DNA from: an uncultured Oscillospiraceae bacterium
Lineage (GTDB): Bacteria; Bacillota; Clostridia; Oscillospirales; Oscillospiraceae
NCBI GenBank assembly: GCA_910588045.1
Contig: CAJUPS010000055.1
Coordinates: 1-23,013, forward strand
Length of the DNA stretch: 23,013 nt
Direction of reading: 5' to 3'
Both the position numbers and the translations under genes were made by a program. Under the pieces are notes generated by a model. It saw nothing but the letters and a program-made list of their open reading frames with translations. It searched no databases and was not told the origin of the DNA. This document shows positions 1-7,878 of the stretch, piece by piece (the stretch's first letter is position 1; every line of letters starts with the position of its first letter).

Positions 1-26
1 AACAGGTCTTTTCCCAAAACGCCCAT
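1..26 (-). CDS. DUF6076 protein, 5' fragment cut by the window edge
   Basis: Read leftward, the bases encode MGVLGKDL and run off the window. The same first residues begin the complete DUF6076 gene at 21709-22788, with the same GGAGG ribosome site seven bases upstream. It is therefore the start of a second DUF6076 copy lying to the left. Nothing can be said about whether that copy is intact. Confidence 0.75.
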
Positions 27-77
27 GTCTCCGCCTCCAATAGATAATGTAACCCGCATAATAGTGTATTTGATAAT

Positions 78-106
78 ATGATACAAAACCTATTGTCGAA
101 TGTCAA
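78..106 (-). promoter_or_regulatory. Sigma-A-type promoter of the left DUF6076 copy
   Basis: On the minus strand there is a perfect TTGACA -35 (101-106), a 17-base spacer and a TATCAT -10 (78-83). It lies about 50 bases upstream of the DUF6076 start. Both hexamers are preserved in the right-hand copy although the spacer has a change, which supports function. Confidence 0.75.
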
Positions 107-217
107 GAGGGATGTTAAGCTGAATATGTAAATAGAGAATATGCTACAAGAATGCAAAACCAATCTTGCGAACTGCACCTCGACAGCCGAATCTCTACCG
201 TCATTATTGCAATTCTC

Positions 218-238
218 CTTGGGCGAAGTATCGCCAAG
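218..238. repeat. Bulged palindrome in the control region
   Basis: CTTGGGCGA and TCGCCAAG flank an AGTA loop, giving an eight-base-pair stem with one bulged G. The same palindrome is intact in the right copy (22980-23000). It could be an operator for the HTH proteins encoded next door or an RNA hairpin; there is no T-run, so it is not a classical terminator. Confidence 0.4.
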
Positions 239-338
239 ACCTCCACGAAAACGGAGTGAGCGTACCAACAGGGTGAATTGGGAATGAGAGGTTATTCTTT
301 GTGTAGTTTGCAACAAAATTGTGGAAAGGACACCGAAA

Positions 339-554
339 ATGAAAACATCACAATTCAAAGACTACAGCGAACTGCCTCTCTTCCTCAACGCAGAAATCAT
401 TGCAAAGGTACTGGGAATATCGCCCGCCAGCAGCTATGAACCAATGCACGAATCGGGCTTCCCAGTTTTGAAAATTGGCAACCGCATGGTCGTCCCGAAG
501 GAAAAATTTATTGCGTGGGTTGAGCAAAACACTGCCGGAGGTAACGCTCCATGA
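339..554 (+). CDS. Excisionase-like helix-turn-helix protein
   Basis: A 71-residue protein of the small HTH_17/excisionase type. Residues around 12-60 have the family pattern: a leading segment through the helix-turn-helix (AEIIAKVLGIS), then a short wing ending FPVLKIGNRMVVPKEKFIAWV. Such proteins bind DNA near element ends and steer integrase toward excision, or act as small regulators. I chose the ATG at 339 because GGAAAGGA lies eight bases upstream; a GTG at 321 would lack a ribosome site. The stop overlaps the next start as ATGA, so the two genes are translationally coupled. The excisionase role is inferred from family and context. Confidence 0.75.
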   Translation: MKTSQFKDYSELPLFLNAEIIAKVLGISPASSYEPMHESGFPVLKIGNRMVVPKEKFIAWVEQNTAGGNAP

Positions 555-1177
555 AACAACATAGTCCACCCATTGGCTGGCCTACGCGAAACCTAAAACG
601 GAATCGTTTCTCCATCCCCAACGAAATATGGGCGCACAAACTCCGGCCAATTGAGTTCATGATTTTTTCTTATCTCTGCTACTGCCAAAGTCATAACCAG
701 CTCAGTGATCCCACTTCGGAAATGATTGCAAACAGCGTCCACCTAACCGCAAACACGGTAAAAAAGTACATTGAGTCCCTCATAAGTAAAGGCTTGATCA
801 CCAGAGAATGGTCTCTTTCCTCTAGCTTAGAATGCAGCAGTTACAAGAATTTTTTTACGCTCCCAAACGAAATCTTTCTGCTGAAGCTCCCGCCTTCTGC
901 GTTCATGGTCTACGCTTATCTGCTGCTGATTGAGGATCGCAAAACGCCCTCCTGCCATCCCAGCTACAATACCATTACCGCTGAAACTGGCCTGTCCAAA
1001 AATACTGCTCTGAAAAGTATCGGCGATCTTCTGGAGACAGGTCTCTGCACCGTAGCGCCCAGCAGCTACTACGATAAGGCCGGAGGAAGGGCAACAATCT
1101 CTACACGATTCTCCCAATCCGTTCGGCAGTGGATATTTTCCACCAGCGCCAACTCCGAAAGTTGGAGCTGGACGTAG
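551..1177 (+). CDS. Double winged-helix DNA-binding protein, probably frameshifted near its end
   Basis: A protein of 208 residues with two tandem winged-helix units (roughly residues 20-85 and 100-165). Each opens with a similar line (RFSIPNEIW / FFTLPNEIF) and holds a recognition helix (NTVKKYIESL / NTALKSIGDL). This resembles the HTH proteins next to mobilization genes in Clostridia, where they may act as replication or transfer regulators. After residue about 179 the frame loses family-like character, while another frame reads NNLYTILPIRSAVDIF then a charged helical tail to a stop at 1210-1212. A single missing base in the AAGGG run (1087-1091) explains this. The DNA-binding part is intact; the tail is probably altered. 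Confidence 0.65.
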   Translation: MKQHSPPIGWPTRNLKRNRFSIPNEIWAHKLRPIEFMIFSYLCYCQSHNQLSDPTSEMIANSVHLTANTVKKYIESLISKGLITREWSLSSSLECSSYKNFFTLPNEIFLLKLPPSAFMVYAYLLLIEDRKTPSCHPSYNTITAETGLSKNTALKSIGDLLETGLCTVAPSSYYDKAGGRATISTRFSQSVRQWIFSTSANSESWSWT

Positions 1178-1212
1178 CCAGATCCAACCTCGCCGCCCAA
1201 AGCACCGTGTAA

Positions 1213-1557
1213 GCCCCTGTGAGCCGATTTGTGGCCCGACCACCACGTCTGACAACACCGACCACCTCCAAAGTCCAAACCGCCGTTGTGATCCCTTTGT
1301 GGCGGAATGTGAGAGCAGTAACCCAGCCCCTCCCCCGCCCGGCGATGGCAAAATGGGGGAGGAAAAGGAAAAGCAGGATAAAGGCCAGGCGTCACAAGTG
1401 ACGCCCGCCCGGTCACATCTGCCCGCAGTGCGGGCAGTTTCCCGGCGCCCACGCCGGGGTCAAAGCGGAGAGAGGAACTGGCACTTAGGGTCAGCAATCC
1501 CAATGATGCCAGTGTTTCAAAGAATTTACCGGGGTCAAGCCCCGCGAAAGGAGCACG
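1213..1557. other. Hairpin-rich intergenic region, candidate oriT
   Basis: This gene-free stretch sits directly before the relaxosome and relaxase genes, the usual place for a transfer origin. It holds four inverted repeats: GCGTCAC/GTGACGC (1389-1404, 2-base loop), CTGCCCGC/GCGGGCAG (1419-1437), CCCGGCG/CGCCGGG (1441-1458) and CGGGG/CCCCG (1530-1544). The last lies just before the ribosome site of the next gene. Between hairpins three and four is a non-palindromic stretch, GGCACTTAGGGTCAGCAATC, where a nick site could lie. I cannot identify the nick itself. An open frame runs across the region but has no ribosome site or recognisable domain. Confidence 0.55.
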
Positions 1558-1989
1558 ATGAAAGAAAACAAAGTAAAATTCGCGTTATACCTGCCGCCAG
1601 AGAAAAAGGCCGAGCTGGAGCGCCGCTATCGGGAGGAGGGCTGTCGAAGCATCACAGCATTTATCGAAAAGGCAATCGATTTCTACCTGGGCTACCTTGA
1701 TACCAACAGCGCCGGTGCCTTTCTCCCCAAGGAAGTGTCGACTGCCATCGATGGTCGCTTGGGGATGTTCGAGGACCGGGTGGCCAAGCTCCTTTACAAG
1801 CTGACAGTAGAGATAGATATGGGCATGTCTGCTGTCATTGACTGCACTGATCTGGATACCGACTACCTGCGAAAGCTTCGTGCGAACAGCATCCGGAACG
1901 TGAAAGCCACCAACGGACTGCTGACCTTCGAGCAGAAGGTCAGGGACTATGAAGATGACACAGAGGATGATGACCAATGGCGCGGCTGA
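1558..1989 (+). CDS. MobC-like relaxosome accessory protein (ribbon-helix-helix)
   Basis: A 143-residue protein with an N-terminal ribbon-helix-helix: a beta strand (KVKFALYLPPE) then helices ending ITAFIEKAIDFYLGYL (to about residue 48). The rest is helical with a very acidic C-terminus. Proteins of this type bind oriT and help the relaxase load and nick. The AAAGGAG at 1547-1553 supports the start. The gene overlaps the relaxase start by 13 bases, so the two are coupled. The label MobC describes the role; the exact subfamily is not certain. Confidence 0.75.
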   Translation: MKENKVKFALYLPPEKKAELERRYREEGCRSITAFIEKAIDFYLGYLDTNSAGAFLPKEVSTAIDGRLGMFEDRVAKLLYKLTVEIDMGMSAVIDCTDLDTDYLRKLRANSIRNVKATNGLLTFEQKVRDYEDDTEDDDQWRG

Positions 1990-3743
1990 TCGTCAAGAGT
2001 CCTTATATCAGGGGCGGCGGGAAAAGCGGTGGAGGCGGTGGGGCTGGCGGCTACGCCAATTATATCGGTACCCGCGACGGTGTGGAGCTGCTACCTTCCG
2101 GCTACATGGGGTACATGGCAGAACGGCCCCGCTCCCACGGTCTCTTCGGCGATGAGGACCACGTAGACCTGAACGCCGCCATGCGGGAACTGAACGAGTA
2201 CCCCGGCAACATCTGGACACACATCATTTCCCTCAAGCGTGAGGATGCCGAGCGCCTGGGCTACGACCACGCCGCCCAGTGGCGCAACCTCCTCCGCTCC
2301 CACCGCAATGAAATCGCGGAGGCCATGCATATCCCGCCCAGCGACTTCCGCTGGTACGCCGCCTTCCACGACGAGGGCAAGCATCCCCACGTCCACATGA
2401 TGGCATGGTCAGCGAAACCAAGACAAGCCTATCTCGCTCAGGACGGTATCCGCCAAATCAAATCCCAGCTCACCAATGACATCTTCCGTCAAGAGATGCT
2501 CCACACCTATGAGCAGAAATCTTCCTCCAGGGATGAATTGGTTCGGCAGGCCAGAACGGAAATGAGATCTCTGGCCCGGGAAATGCGTCAGTCCATCGGC
2601 AACCATCCGGAAATGGAATCGCTGATGATGACCCTGTCCTCCCAGTTGGAAACGGTGAAAGGCAAAAAGAAATACGGCTACCTCCCCAAGGATGTAAAGA
2701 GCACCGTGGATGAGATCGTAAATCAGATGGAGCGGTTCCCTATTGTCGACGACTGCTACCAGGCATGGTGGGAACTCCAGTGCCAAATCGAAGATTTTTA
2801 TTCGGAGAAGAATCGTCAGCGCCCGTCCCTCTCCGAACAAAAAGAATTTCGCTCTATCAAGAACGCCGTCATTCGAGAGGCTGAAAATATTTGCCTGGGC
2901 AAACCGATCTTCGAGGACAAAGATGTTGAGGCAATGGCTGATCAAGGCGCTACCGATATTTCTTCTCTGCCCTACGATATTTGGAAGCTGTGGATCGTCA
3001 CTGAAGATGACACCGCCTCCATGACAGAGCGAGATGTTGCAGCAGCGCGACTCATAAAGAAAGCCGAAGCTGGTGACCTCTATGCCCAGTATCTCACCGG
3101 CAAGCTTTATCAGGATGGTCCTGTCCTGATCCCGGATAGTGTGGAAGCCCTCTACTGGTTCGAGCAAGCGGCGAGGCAAGGCCATCCGGCAGCACAGTAC
3201 GAAGCAGGAAAACTCCTTCTCTCCCCTGATCCAGAAATCCATGCCCCGGCGTTGGGAATCAAATGGCTAGAGGCTGCCACCCAAAGTAAAAATGAATACG
3301 CCGCCTACCGACTAGGCAAGGAATATCTCAAGGGAAAGATCGTTGAAAAGAATACCGCTAAGGCGATGGACTACCTCACCCAATCCGCTGAAGCTGGAAA
3401 CCAGTACGCCCAGTATGCTCTCGCCAAGCTATTTCTGGACGAGCACGACCAGGAGCAGTCCCACTACTGGTTCACTCAGTCCGCCTCCCAGGGCAACAGC
3501 CATGCGCAATTTTTCCTGAACCGCTGGGACAACCTGAAACCCACCTCGGTGATGCTGGCTGCCACCCGTCTGCTCCACCACATGAGCCAGATATTCCAGG
3601 AGAACACCCCGGCTCCTCCCGTCTTCGGCGGTATCCAGGTTGACAGGAAGCTCATGGCAAAAATTCGTGAGAAGAAAATCGCCGCAGGCCACAAGCCAGA
3701 TGATCATGAAGAACCGTCCCAAGGTCCAGTGATGAGTATGTGA
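1977..3743 (+). CDS. MobP-type (MobP3-like) relaxase with C-terminal Sel1 repeats
   Basis: The 588-residue protein starts as a relaxase: glycine-rich N-terminus, candidate nucleophile tyrosines Y26/Y29 in GGYANYIGTRDGV, and the metal-binding motif FHDEGKHPHVHMM with H131, H136, H138 and H140. Relaxases nick oriT, stay bound to the 5' end and lead the strand to the recipient through a conjugation pore. No coupling protein or pore genes are present, so transfer would depend on a helper. The middle is charged and helical. Residues about 354-518 hold about four Sel1/TPR-like repeats (for example EALYWFEQAARQGHPAAQYE), normally a protein-protein interaction module. The relaxase call is firm; the role of the Sel1 part is unknown. 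Confidence 0.88.
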   Translation: MARLIVKSPYIRGGGKSGGGGGAGGYANYIGTRDGVELLPSGYMGYMAERPRSHGLFGDEDHVDLNAAMRELNEYPGNIWTHIISLKREDAERLGYDHAAQWRNLLRSHRNEIAEAMHIPPSDFRWYAAFHDEGKHPHVHMMAWSAKPRQAYLAQDGIRQIKSQLTNDIFRQEMLHTYEQKSSSRDELVRQARTEMRSLAREMRQSIGNHPEMESLMMTLSSQLETVKGKKKYGYLPKDVKSTVDEIVNQMERFPIVDDCYQAWWELQCQIEDFYSEKNRQRPSLSEQKEFRSIKNAVIREAENICLGKPIFEDKDVEAMADQGATDISSLPYDIWKLWIVTEDDTASMTERDVAAARLIKKAEAGDLYAQYLTGKLYQDGPVLIPDSVEALYWFEQAARQGHPAAQYEAGKLLLSPDPEIHAPALGIKWLEAATQSKNEYAAYRLGKEYLKGKIVEKNTAKAMDYLTQSAEAGNQYAQYALAKLFLDEHDQEQSHYWFTQSASQGNSHAQFFLNRWDNLKPTSVMLAATRLLHHMSQIFQENTPAPPVFGGIQVDRKLMAKIREKKIAAGHKPDDHEEPSQGPVMSM

Positions 3744-3813
3744 CAGTGCTTCTCGATTGGGATAGCGTTAGGGTATTGTGTGTTGCTACCAAACCAAAGG
3801 AGGCAGCAACGCC

Positions 3814-4140
3814 ATGTACGACTACATGCAGGCCCTACAAGAAAAATTTTTCTCGGATGCCGCCTACGCAGAACGGCGGCAGGAGATCGAGGCCATACGC
3901 TGTAAGCTGAGCCATACACTGGACAAGCAACAGCGAAAGCAACTGCTCCAGCTGGTGGATGCAGGATCACAACTCCGAGAGGATATGACCCTGGACAGTT
4001 TCATTGCCGGCTTCCGGCTGGCCTACGGGATCGGTAGCGAACTCGGAAAAGACAACTGGTATTCCTACACAAAAGATGTGGAGCAGCGACTCCGTGAAGC
4101 GGAGAGGATGGAAGGAGATGATGAACATGGGCAAACGTAG
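3814..4140 (+). CDS. Small helical protein, possibly DUF6809-like
   Basis: A 108-residue protein, mostly helical and charged, with no membrane segment or signal peptide. The stretch TLDSFIAGFRLAYGIGSEL (around residues 59-77) resembles the conserved line of the small DUF6809 proteins in Clostridia elements, a recollection I cannot verify here. The start at 3814 follows AAAGGAGG at 3797-3804; an earlier in-frame ATG at 3778 lacks a site. Its end overlaps the first integrase start by 14 bases, so it belongs to the same transcription unit. Its function is unknown; context suggests control of integration or maintenance. Confidence 0.7.
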   Translation: MYDYMQALQEKFFSDAAYAERRQEIEAIRCKLSHTLDKQQRKQLLQLVDAGSQLREDMTLDSFIAGFRLAYGIGSELGKDNWYSYTKDVEQRLREAERMEGDDEHGQT

Positions 4141-5332
4141 ACCATCCGGCGATGGCATGGTGCGTAAGCGGGAGGATGGCCGCTGGGAAGGCCGCATCGT
4201 GATAGGCCATAAGGCCAACGGCGACTCCATCTTCCGCTACATCTACGCTGATACTCAAAAAGAACTAACTGCCAAGCTCCGTCAAAATATAAACCTTTAT
4301 CAAGGAATAGACCTGACGGAGCAAAACAGAATGACCCTCTCGGAGTGGCTGGATCAATGGCTGGAGCAGATGGCGATCACTCTCCGCCCCAGCACTCTGG
4401 AACACTACCGGAAGGACCTCACAAATCATGTGACCTCTTACTTGGGGGCAAAATTGCTCACCCAGGTGACGGCAGCGGATCTGAGAAAGCTCTATGACAC
4501 CCTGAAACGGAATGGTAGAATGAACTGCCGCCCTGGTCAAAGCCGTGGACTCTCCAGCAATACCGTTCACGGCATCCATACCACTCTTCACCATGCTCTC
4601 AAGGCTGCCAAAGCTCAAGAACTGATTCCCATCAATCCCGCTGATGAGGTAGATCCGCCCAAGGTGATCCACCAGCCTATGAAAATTCTGAACGAAAAAC
4701 AACTGGATGCTTTCATGGATGTGATCCGGCAAGATGCGATCTGGTGTGATTTCTTCTATACTGAGCTGACCACCGGCCTGCGTCGGGGTGAGATCTGCGC
4801 CCTCATGTGGTCAGACTTTGATAGCCGCAGCGGCATCCTGAAAATAAACCGCACCCTTCATCGAGAAAAGGGCGGCAGACTGGTGGCCGGGGATACCAAG
4901 ACCTACGCTGGTACAAGGAAAATCGTCCTGCCTCCTTCCACGGTTCAATTACTCCAACAGAGGAAACGAAAGTCGTTCTCTCCATGGATCTTCCACGATC
5001 CGCTTCGCCCAGAAGCCCCGGTAAATCCCGATAGTGCATACCGCCAGCTCAAGAAACTTCTAGCAGAAGCAGAATTACCCAACATTCGCTTCCACGACCT
5101 ACGTCACACATTTTCGACCCATGCACTGGCCTCCGGTGTAGATGCCAAGACCCTGGCCGGAATCCTCGGTCACACCAAGGCATCCTTCACGCTGGACACT
5201 TACACTCACACCACTGGCGAAATGCAAAAACGCGCCGCCGGTATTGTGAGCGGCTTCTTAACAGATTACCTTGGAGAGGAGATGGCACCATGGCAAAACG
5301 CAGAAAGCGCGGAGACGGCAGCATCCACCTGA
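4127..5332 (+). CDS. Tyrosine integrase 1
   Basis: A 401-residue site-specific recombinase. Domains in order: an N-terminal AP2-like arm-binding domain (about 1-55, GDGMVRKREDGRWEGRIVIG), a helical core-binding domain (about 65-170), and a catalytic domain with R219 (TGLRRGE), H323 and R326 (HDLRH), H349 (GHTKAS) and the nucleophile Y359 (DTYTHT). All key residues are present, so it should be active. It would join the element's ends to its chromosomal site and reverse this with an excisionase. I prefer the ATG at 4127, nine bases after AAGGAG; ATGs at 4118 and 4121 are too close to it. It overlaps the second integrase by 43 bases. Confidence 0.93.
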   Translation: MGKRRPSGDGMVRKREDGRWEGRIVIGHKANGDSIFRYIYADTQKELTAKLRQNINLYQGIDLTEQNRMTLSEWLDQWLEQMAITLRPSTLEHYRKDLTNHVTSYLGAKLLTQVTAADLRKLYDTLKRNGRMNCRPGQSRGLSSNTVHGIHTTLHHALKAAKAQELIPINPADEVDPPKVIHQPMKILNEKQLDAFMDVIRQDAIWCDFFYTELTTGLRRGEICALMWSDFDSRSGILKINRTLHREKGGRLVAGDTKTYAGTRKIVLPPSTVQLLQQRKRKSFSPWIFHDPLRPEAPVNPDSAYRQLKKLLAEAELPNIRFHDLRHTFSTHALASGVDAKTLAGILGHTKASFTLDTYTHTTGEMQKRAAGIVSGFLTDYLGEEMAPWQNAESAETAAST

Positions 5333-6720
5333 GAGCGGATGGCCGGTGGGAGGGTCGGGTAGTTATCGGCTACGATGACAAGGGTCTGCCTGTCACAAAA
5401 AATGTCCTCGCAAAAACCAAATCAGAGTGTGTGTCCAAACTCAACACTCTGAAAGACAGCATCACGACCCACACACCCAATCAGCCCAAGCCCGGAATCC
5501 TGCTGGGTGATTGGCTGAATCTCTGGTATCAGAGTTATAAGAAATCCAGCCTCCGTCCTAATACACAGATGTCTTACGAACGGCGCATCTATCAGCACAT
5601 CATCCCTGCGCTGGGAAATATTCAAATGGATAAACTGACCACTAACGATCTCCAGCAATTCTACATTGATCTGAAGCAAAACGGCAGGCTCATCCGCACT
5701 GACATCTACGGAGAAGGTCTCTCTGACCAGACCGTCCGGGGTGTTCACACAACCCTCCACACCGCGCTGGACAAAGCCATCGCTGAAAAGCTCATCTTTC
5801 GCAACCCTGCCGATGGATGCCGTCTCCCGTCAACTAAAGCTAGAGAGATGCAGGTGCTGACTCCGGAGGAGATCCAAAGACTGCTGATCCAGGCCAAGGA
5901 GGACAGCTACTACGAACTTCTCCTGCTGGAACTCTCCACAGGTTTACGCCGAGGCGAGATCTGCGCCCTCCAATGGCGCGATCTGAATCTCCGCACCGGT
6001 GAGCTTCGGGTAGAGCGGCAGGTCCACCGCGCCAAGGAAGGGTTGCTCGTCTCCCAGCCTAAAACCAAGGCTTCCAACCGCAGCATCATCCTCCCCGTCC
6101 CGGTTCTGAATGTTCTCAGGGCATACCGGCAGAGTATAGCTTCCCGCTGGATGTTCCCCTCTCCGGTCAACGAGGATTCCCCCAGAGATCCGGCAGCGGT
6201 CCGGGCACGGCTGCAAGTCATTCTGGAACGGGCAGAGTGCAAAAAGGTCAGATTTCACGACCTCAGACACACATTTTCTACCGCCGCCCTGGAGCATGGG
6301 ATGGACATCAAGACGCTCTCCACGATCATTGGTCACGTCTCCAGCAGCACCACGCTGAACGTCTACGCCCACGTCACCGACGAAATGCGCCGCACAGCGG
6401 CGATGAAAATCGACCAGGGAATTGGCAAGGCTGAAGCCACAGAAACGCCAACAGCGCCCCGTAAACCCGCCCCCAGCACGTTCCAGGTCCGCAAGGGACA
6501 GCGCCGCAAGCCCGGCACAGGGTGTGTCACGCAGATCAACGATCATCTATGGGAAGGCCGATATTCTCCCATCTGGCCGGACGGCAAGAAACACGCTAGA
6601 AATATCTATGCCCGTAGCGAGACAGAGTGTGAAACACTGTTGGCGGAAATGATCCTTGAGATGAAGTCTGAGATCGCTACTGCGAAGGAGCAGATAAAGA
6701 CCGCGCCCAAGGCAAGTTAA
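5290..6720 (+). CDS. Tyrosine integrase 2 with an extra C-terminal DNA-binding-like domain
   Basis: A 476-residue paralogue of the upstream integrase. Catalytic residues are R220, H323, R326, H349 and Y359, almost exactly the positions of integrase 1, so it also looks active. After the catalytic domain an unusual tail (about 395-476) contains GTGCVTQINDHLWEGRYSP followed by a segment like KNVLAKTKSECVSKL of its own N-terminus. It appears to be a second copy of the AP2-like domain. The start follows GGAGAGGAG at a seven-base spacing. The pair may form hetero-oligomers or split integration and excision between them; that is inference. Confidence 0.92.
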   Translation: MAKRRKRGDGSIHLRADGRWEGRVVIGYDDKGLPVTKNVLAKTKSECVSKLNTLKDSITTHTPNQPKPGILLGDWLNLWYQSYKKSSLRPNTQMSYERRIYQHIIPALGNIQMDKLTTNDLQQFYIDLKQNGRLIRTDIYGEGLSDQTVRGVHTTLHTALDKAIAEKLIFRNPADGCRLPSTKAREMQVLTPEEIQRLLIQAKEDSYYELLLLELSTGLRRGEICALQWRDLNLRTGELRVERQVHRAKEGLLVSQPKTKASNRSIILPVPVLNVLRAYRQSIASRWMFPSPVNEDSPRDPAAVRARLQVILERAECKKVRFHDLRHTFSTAALEHGMDIKTLSTIIGHVSSSTTLNVYAHVTDEMRRTAAMKIDQGIGKAEATETPTAPRKPAPSTFQVRKGQRRKPGTGCVTQINDHLWEGRYSPIWPDGKKHARNIYARSETECETLLAEMILEMKSEIATAKEQIKTAPKAS

Positions 6721-6730
6721 AAAATACTTT

Positions 6731-6768
6731 GTCCACTGAAAAAAATCACTTTGGTGGACAGCTTTTTC
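6731..6768 (+). terminator. Rho-independent terminator after the integrases
   Basis: GTCCACTGAA (6731-6740) pairs with TTTGGTGGAC (6750-6759), ten base pairs including two G-T pairs, with an A-rich nine-base loop. A CTTTTTC run follows. It lies 10 bases after the integrase 2 stop and probably ends the mobilization-integration transcript. Confidence 0.75.
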
Positions 6769-6941
6769 TATCTGCGGCTGGTGCTGAACTTTTTCTAAAA
6801 TGTCTGAAAATTGTGTAAACTGCTTCGTTTGAACGACTTTTCTTCTCCACAAATTTGCAAATACTTTACTGGACTTGTAACACGTCCTCCGATATTGTAG
6901 TGTTAGCAGAAACCAAAATATTACTACGAGGAGGAACACTC

Positions 6942-7823
6942 ATGAGCAAAAGAAAAGAAATTGCCCTGGTAGCGGCGGGCATCCTGGCGGGGATCGCCGT
7001 CAGCGGACCGGCTACTCAGGCGGCGGCGAGCCTCATGGCCAACGCCAGCAGCCAGCGGTTCTACGTCAACGAGCAGTGCATACCCCTGGAAGCCTATGAG
7101 ATCAATGGCAACAACTACGTCAAACTCCGAGATATCGGACAAGTGGTGGACTTCGGCATCACCTACGATGCCAAGGCCAACGCCGTCATCATACACCCGG
7201 ACAGGCCCTATGAAATGGAGGTGGCCGCCCCTGCATCGGCTAACCCCGCCAGCCAGACCTCCATCTCCGCTCTCAGCACCAACCCGGATGGTTCCATCAA
7301 CGTCCCCCAAGACGGCAGCCGGTACGTTCCCCAGGTAGGCGACGTGATCCGCTGCGACAATGGCACCAACTATGCCATCACGGACGTGAGTCGGTACGAC
7401 AAGAACTACTTCGCGGACGCCCCTGTCGGCCCCCTGCCGGAGCCCACCTGCGACTGGTCGCAGTTCGATCAGCCGGAGTTGCCCAAAGCCGAGGTCAGGC
7501 GGTTCAATGATTCGGACGGTGACTACATTTTCATCCGGAACCTGTATGAAACCCTCCGGATGCTCTACAACCTTTACAACGCTATGGGCGAGGATGAGTG
7601 GATCATGCAGAGCGGAACGCCGAGAATGCGGGGAGATGGAACGCCGTGGGTACACATCCATCTGACCTTGCCGAACGAATTGGTCGGCACTCCCTTCTGG
7701 CCCTGGCGAGAGGAAGCGATCCCCGAAGCACTGCACTCCTGCCCAGGCGGTGACTACTACCTGGAAGCCTGGGATGTATTCAAAAACGGCAGATTTCTGC
7801 GGACAGAATACCATCTGCGCTGA
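6942..7823 (+). CDS. Secreted stalk-domain (copper amine oxidase N-terminal-like) protein
   Basis: A 293-residue protein with a signal peptide: basic start MSKRKEIALV, hydrophobic core, likely cleavage after PATQAAA (about residue 29). Residues about 35-95 fit the stalk domain of Firmicutes surface proteins (FYVNEQCIPLEAYEINGNNY, KLRDIGQVVDFGI). These domains are named after copper amine oxidase N-termini but no enzyme domain follows. The C-terminal part (about 180-293) is rich in aromatic and acidic residues and I do not recognise it. The ATG at 6942 follows GAGGAGG. The gene is flanked by two terminators, so it is transcribed alone and looks like cargo. Its function is unknown. Confidence 0.75.
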   Translation: MSKRKEIALVAAGILAGIAVSGPATQAAASLMANASSQRFYVNEQCIPLEAYEINGNNYVKLRDIGQVVDFGITYDAKANAVIIHPDRPYEMEVAAPASANPASQTSISALSTNPDGSINVPQDGSRYVPQVGDVIRCDNGTNYAITDVSRYDKNYFADAPVGPLPEPTCDWSQFDQPELPKAEVRRFNDSDGDYIFIRNLYETLRMLYNLYNAMGEDEWIMQSGTPRMRGDGTPWVHIHLTLPNELVGTPFWPWREEAIPEALHSCPGGDYYLEAWDVFKNGRFLRTEYHLR

Positions 7824-7833
7824 TAAAAACAAG

Positions 7834-7873
7834 CCGTCCACCGGAGGAAAAATCCCTCCGGTGGACGGTTTTT
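7834..7873 (+). terminator. Strong Rho-independent terminator
   Basis: CCGTCCACCGGAGG (7834-7847) pairs perfectly with CCTCCGGTGGACGG (7855-7868), 14 base pairs with a seven-base loop, followed by TTTTT. It ends the stalk-protein transcript. Its 3' arm and tail resemble those of the terminator at 6731-6768, so the two may be duplicates. Confidence 0.92.
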
Positions 7874-7878
7874 CTCTG

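Larger units (their letters stand above)
1..251. repeat. Left copy of a 251-bp direct repeat at the window ends
   Basis: Matches 22763-23013 in the same orientation without gaps. I count 11 mismatches in 251 bases, about 96% identity. It covers the first codons of a leftward DUF6076 gene, its promoter, and most of the control region in front of the rightward mobilization genes. Because the copies differ, this is not a simple assembly overlap or a circular join of one sequence. It indicates two related elements. Both copies stop at the window edge, so the true repeat length is unknown. Confidence 0.95.
27..338. promoter_or_regulatory. Divergent control region between DUF6076 and the mobilization genes
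   Basis: This 312-bp gene-free stretch separates the leftward DUF6076 gene from the rightward excisionase-like gene. It contains a near-consensus leftward promoter (78-106) and a bulged palindrome (218-238). I did not find a convincing rightward -35/-10 pair, so the promoter of the mobilization genes is unplaced. The first 225 bases of this stretch are repeated almost unchanged at the right end of the window. Confidence 0.6.

Noticed and set aside
1389..1458. CRISPR-like array
   Set aside because: The repeated structure is three different hairpins, not a repeated sequence with spacers; no cas genes are present in the window.
1299..1700. Frame of 133 codons across the oriT candidate into the relaxosome gene
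   Set aside because: No ribosome site, proline/arginine-rich composition set by the hairpins, and overlap with a better supported gene. It may partly be a degraded tail of the upstream winged-helix gene.
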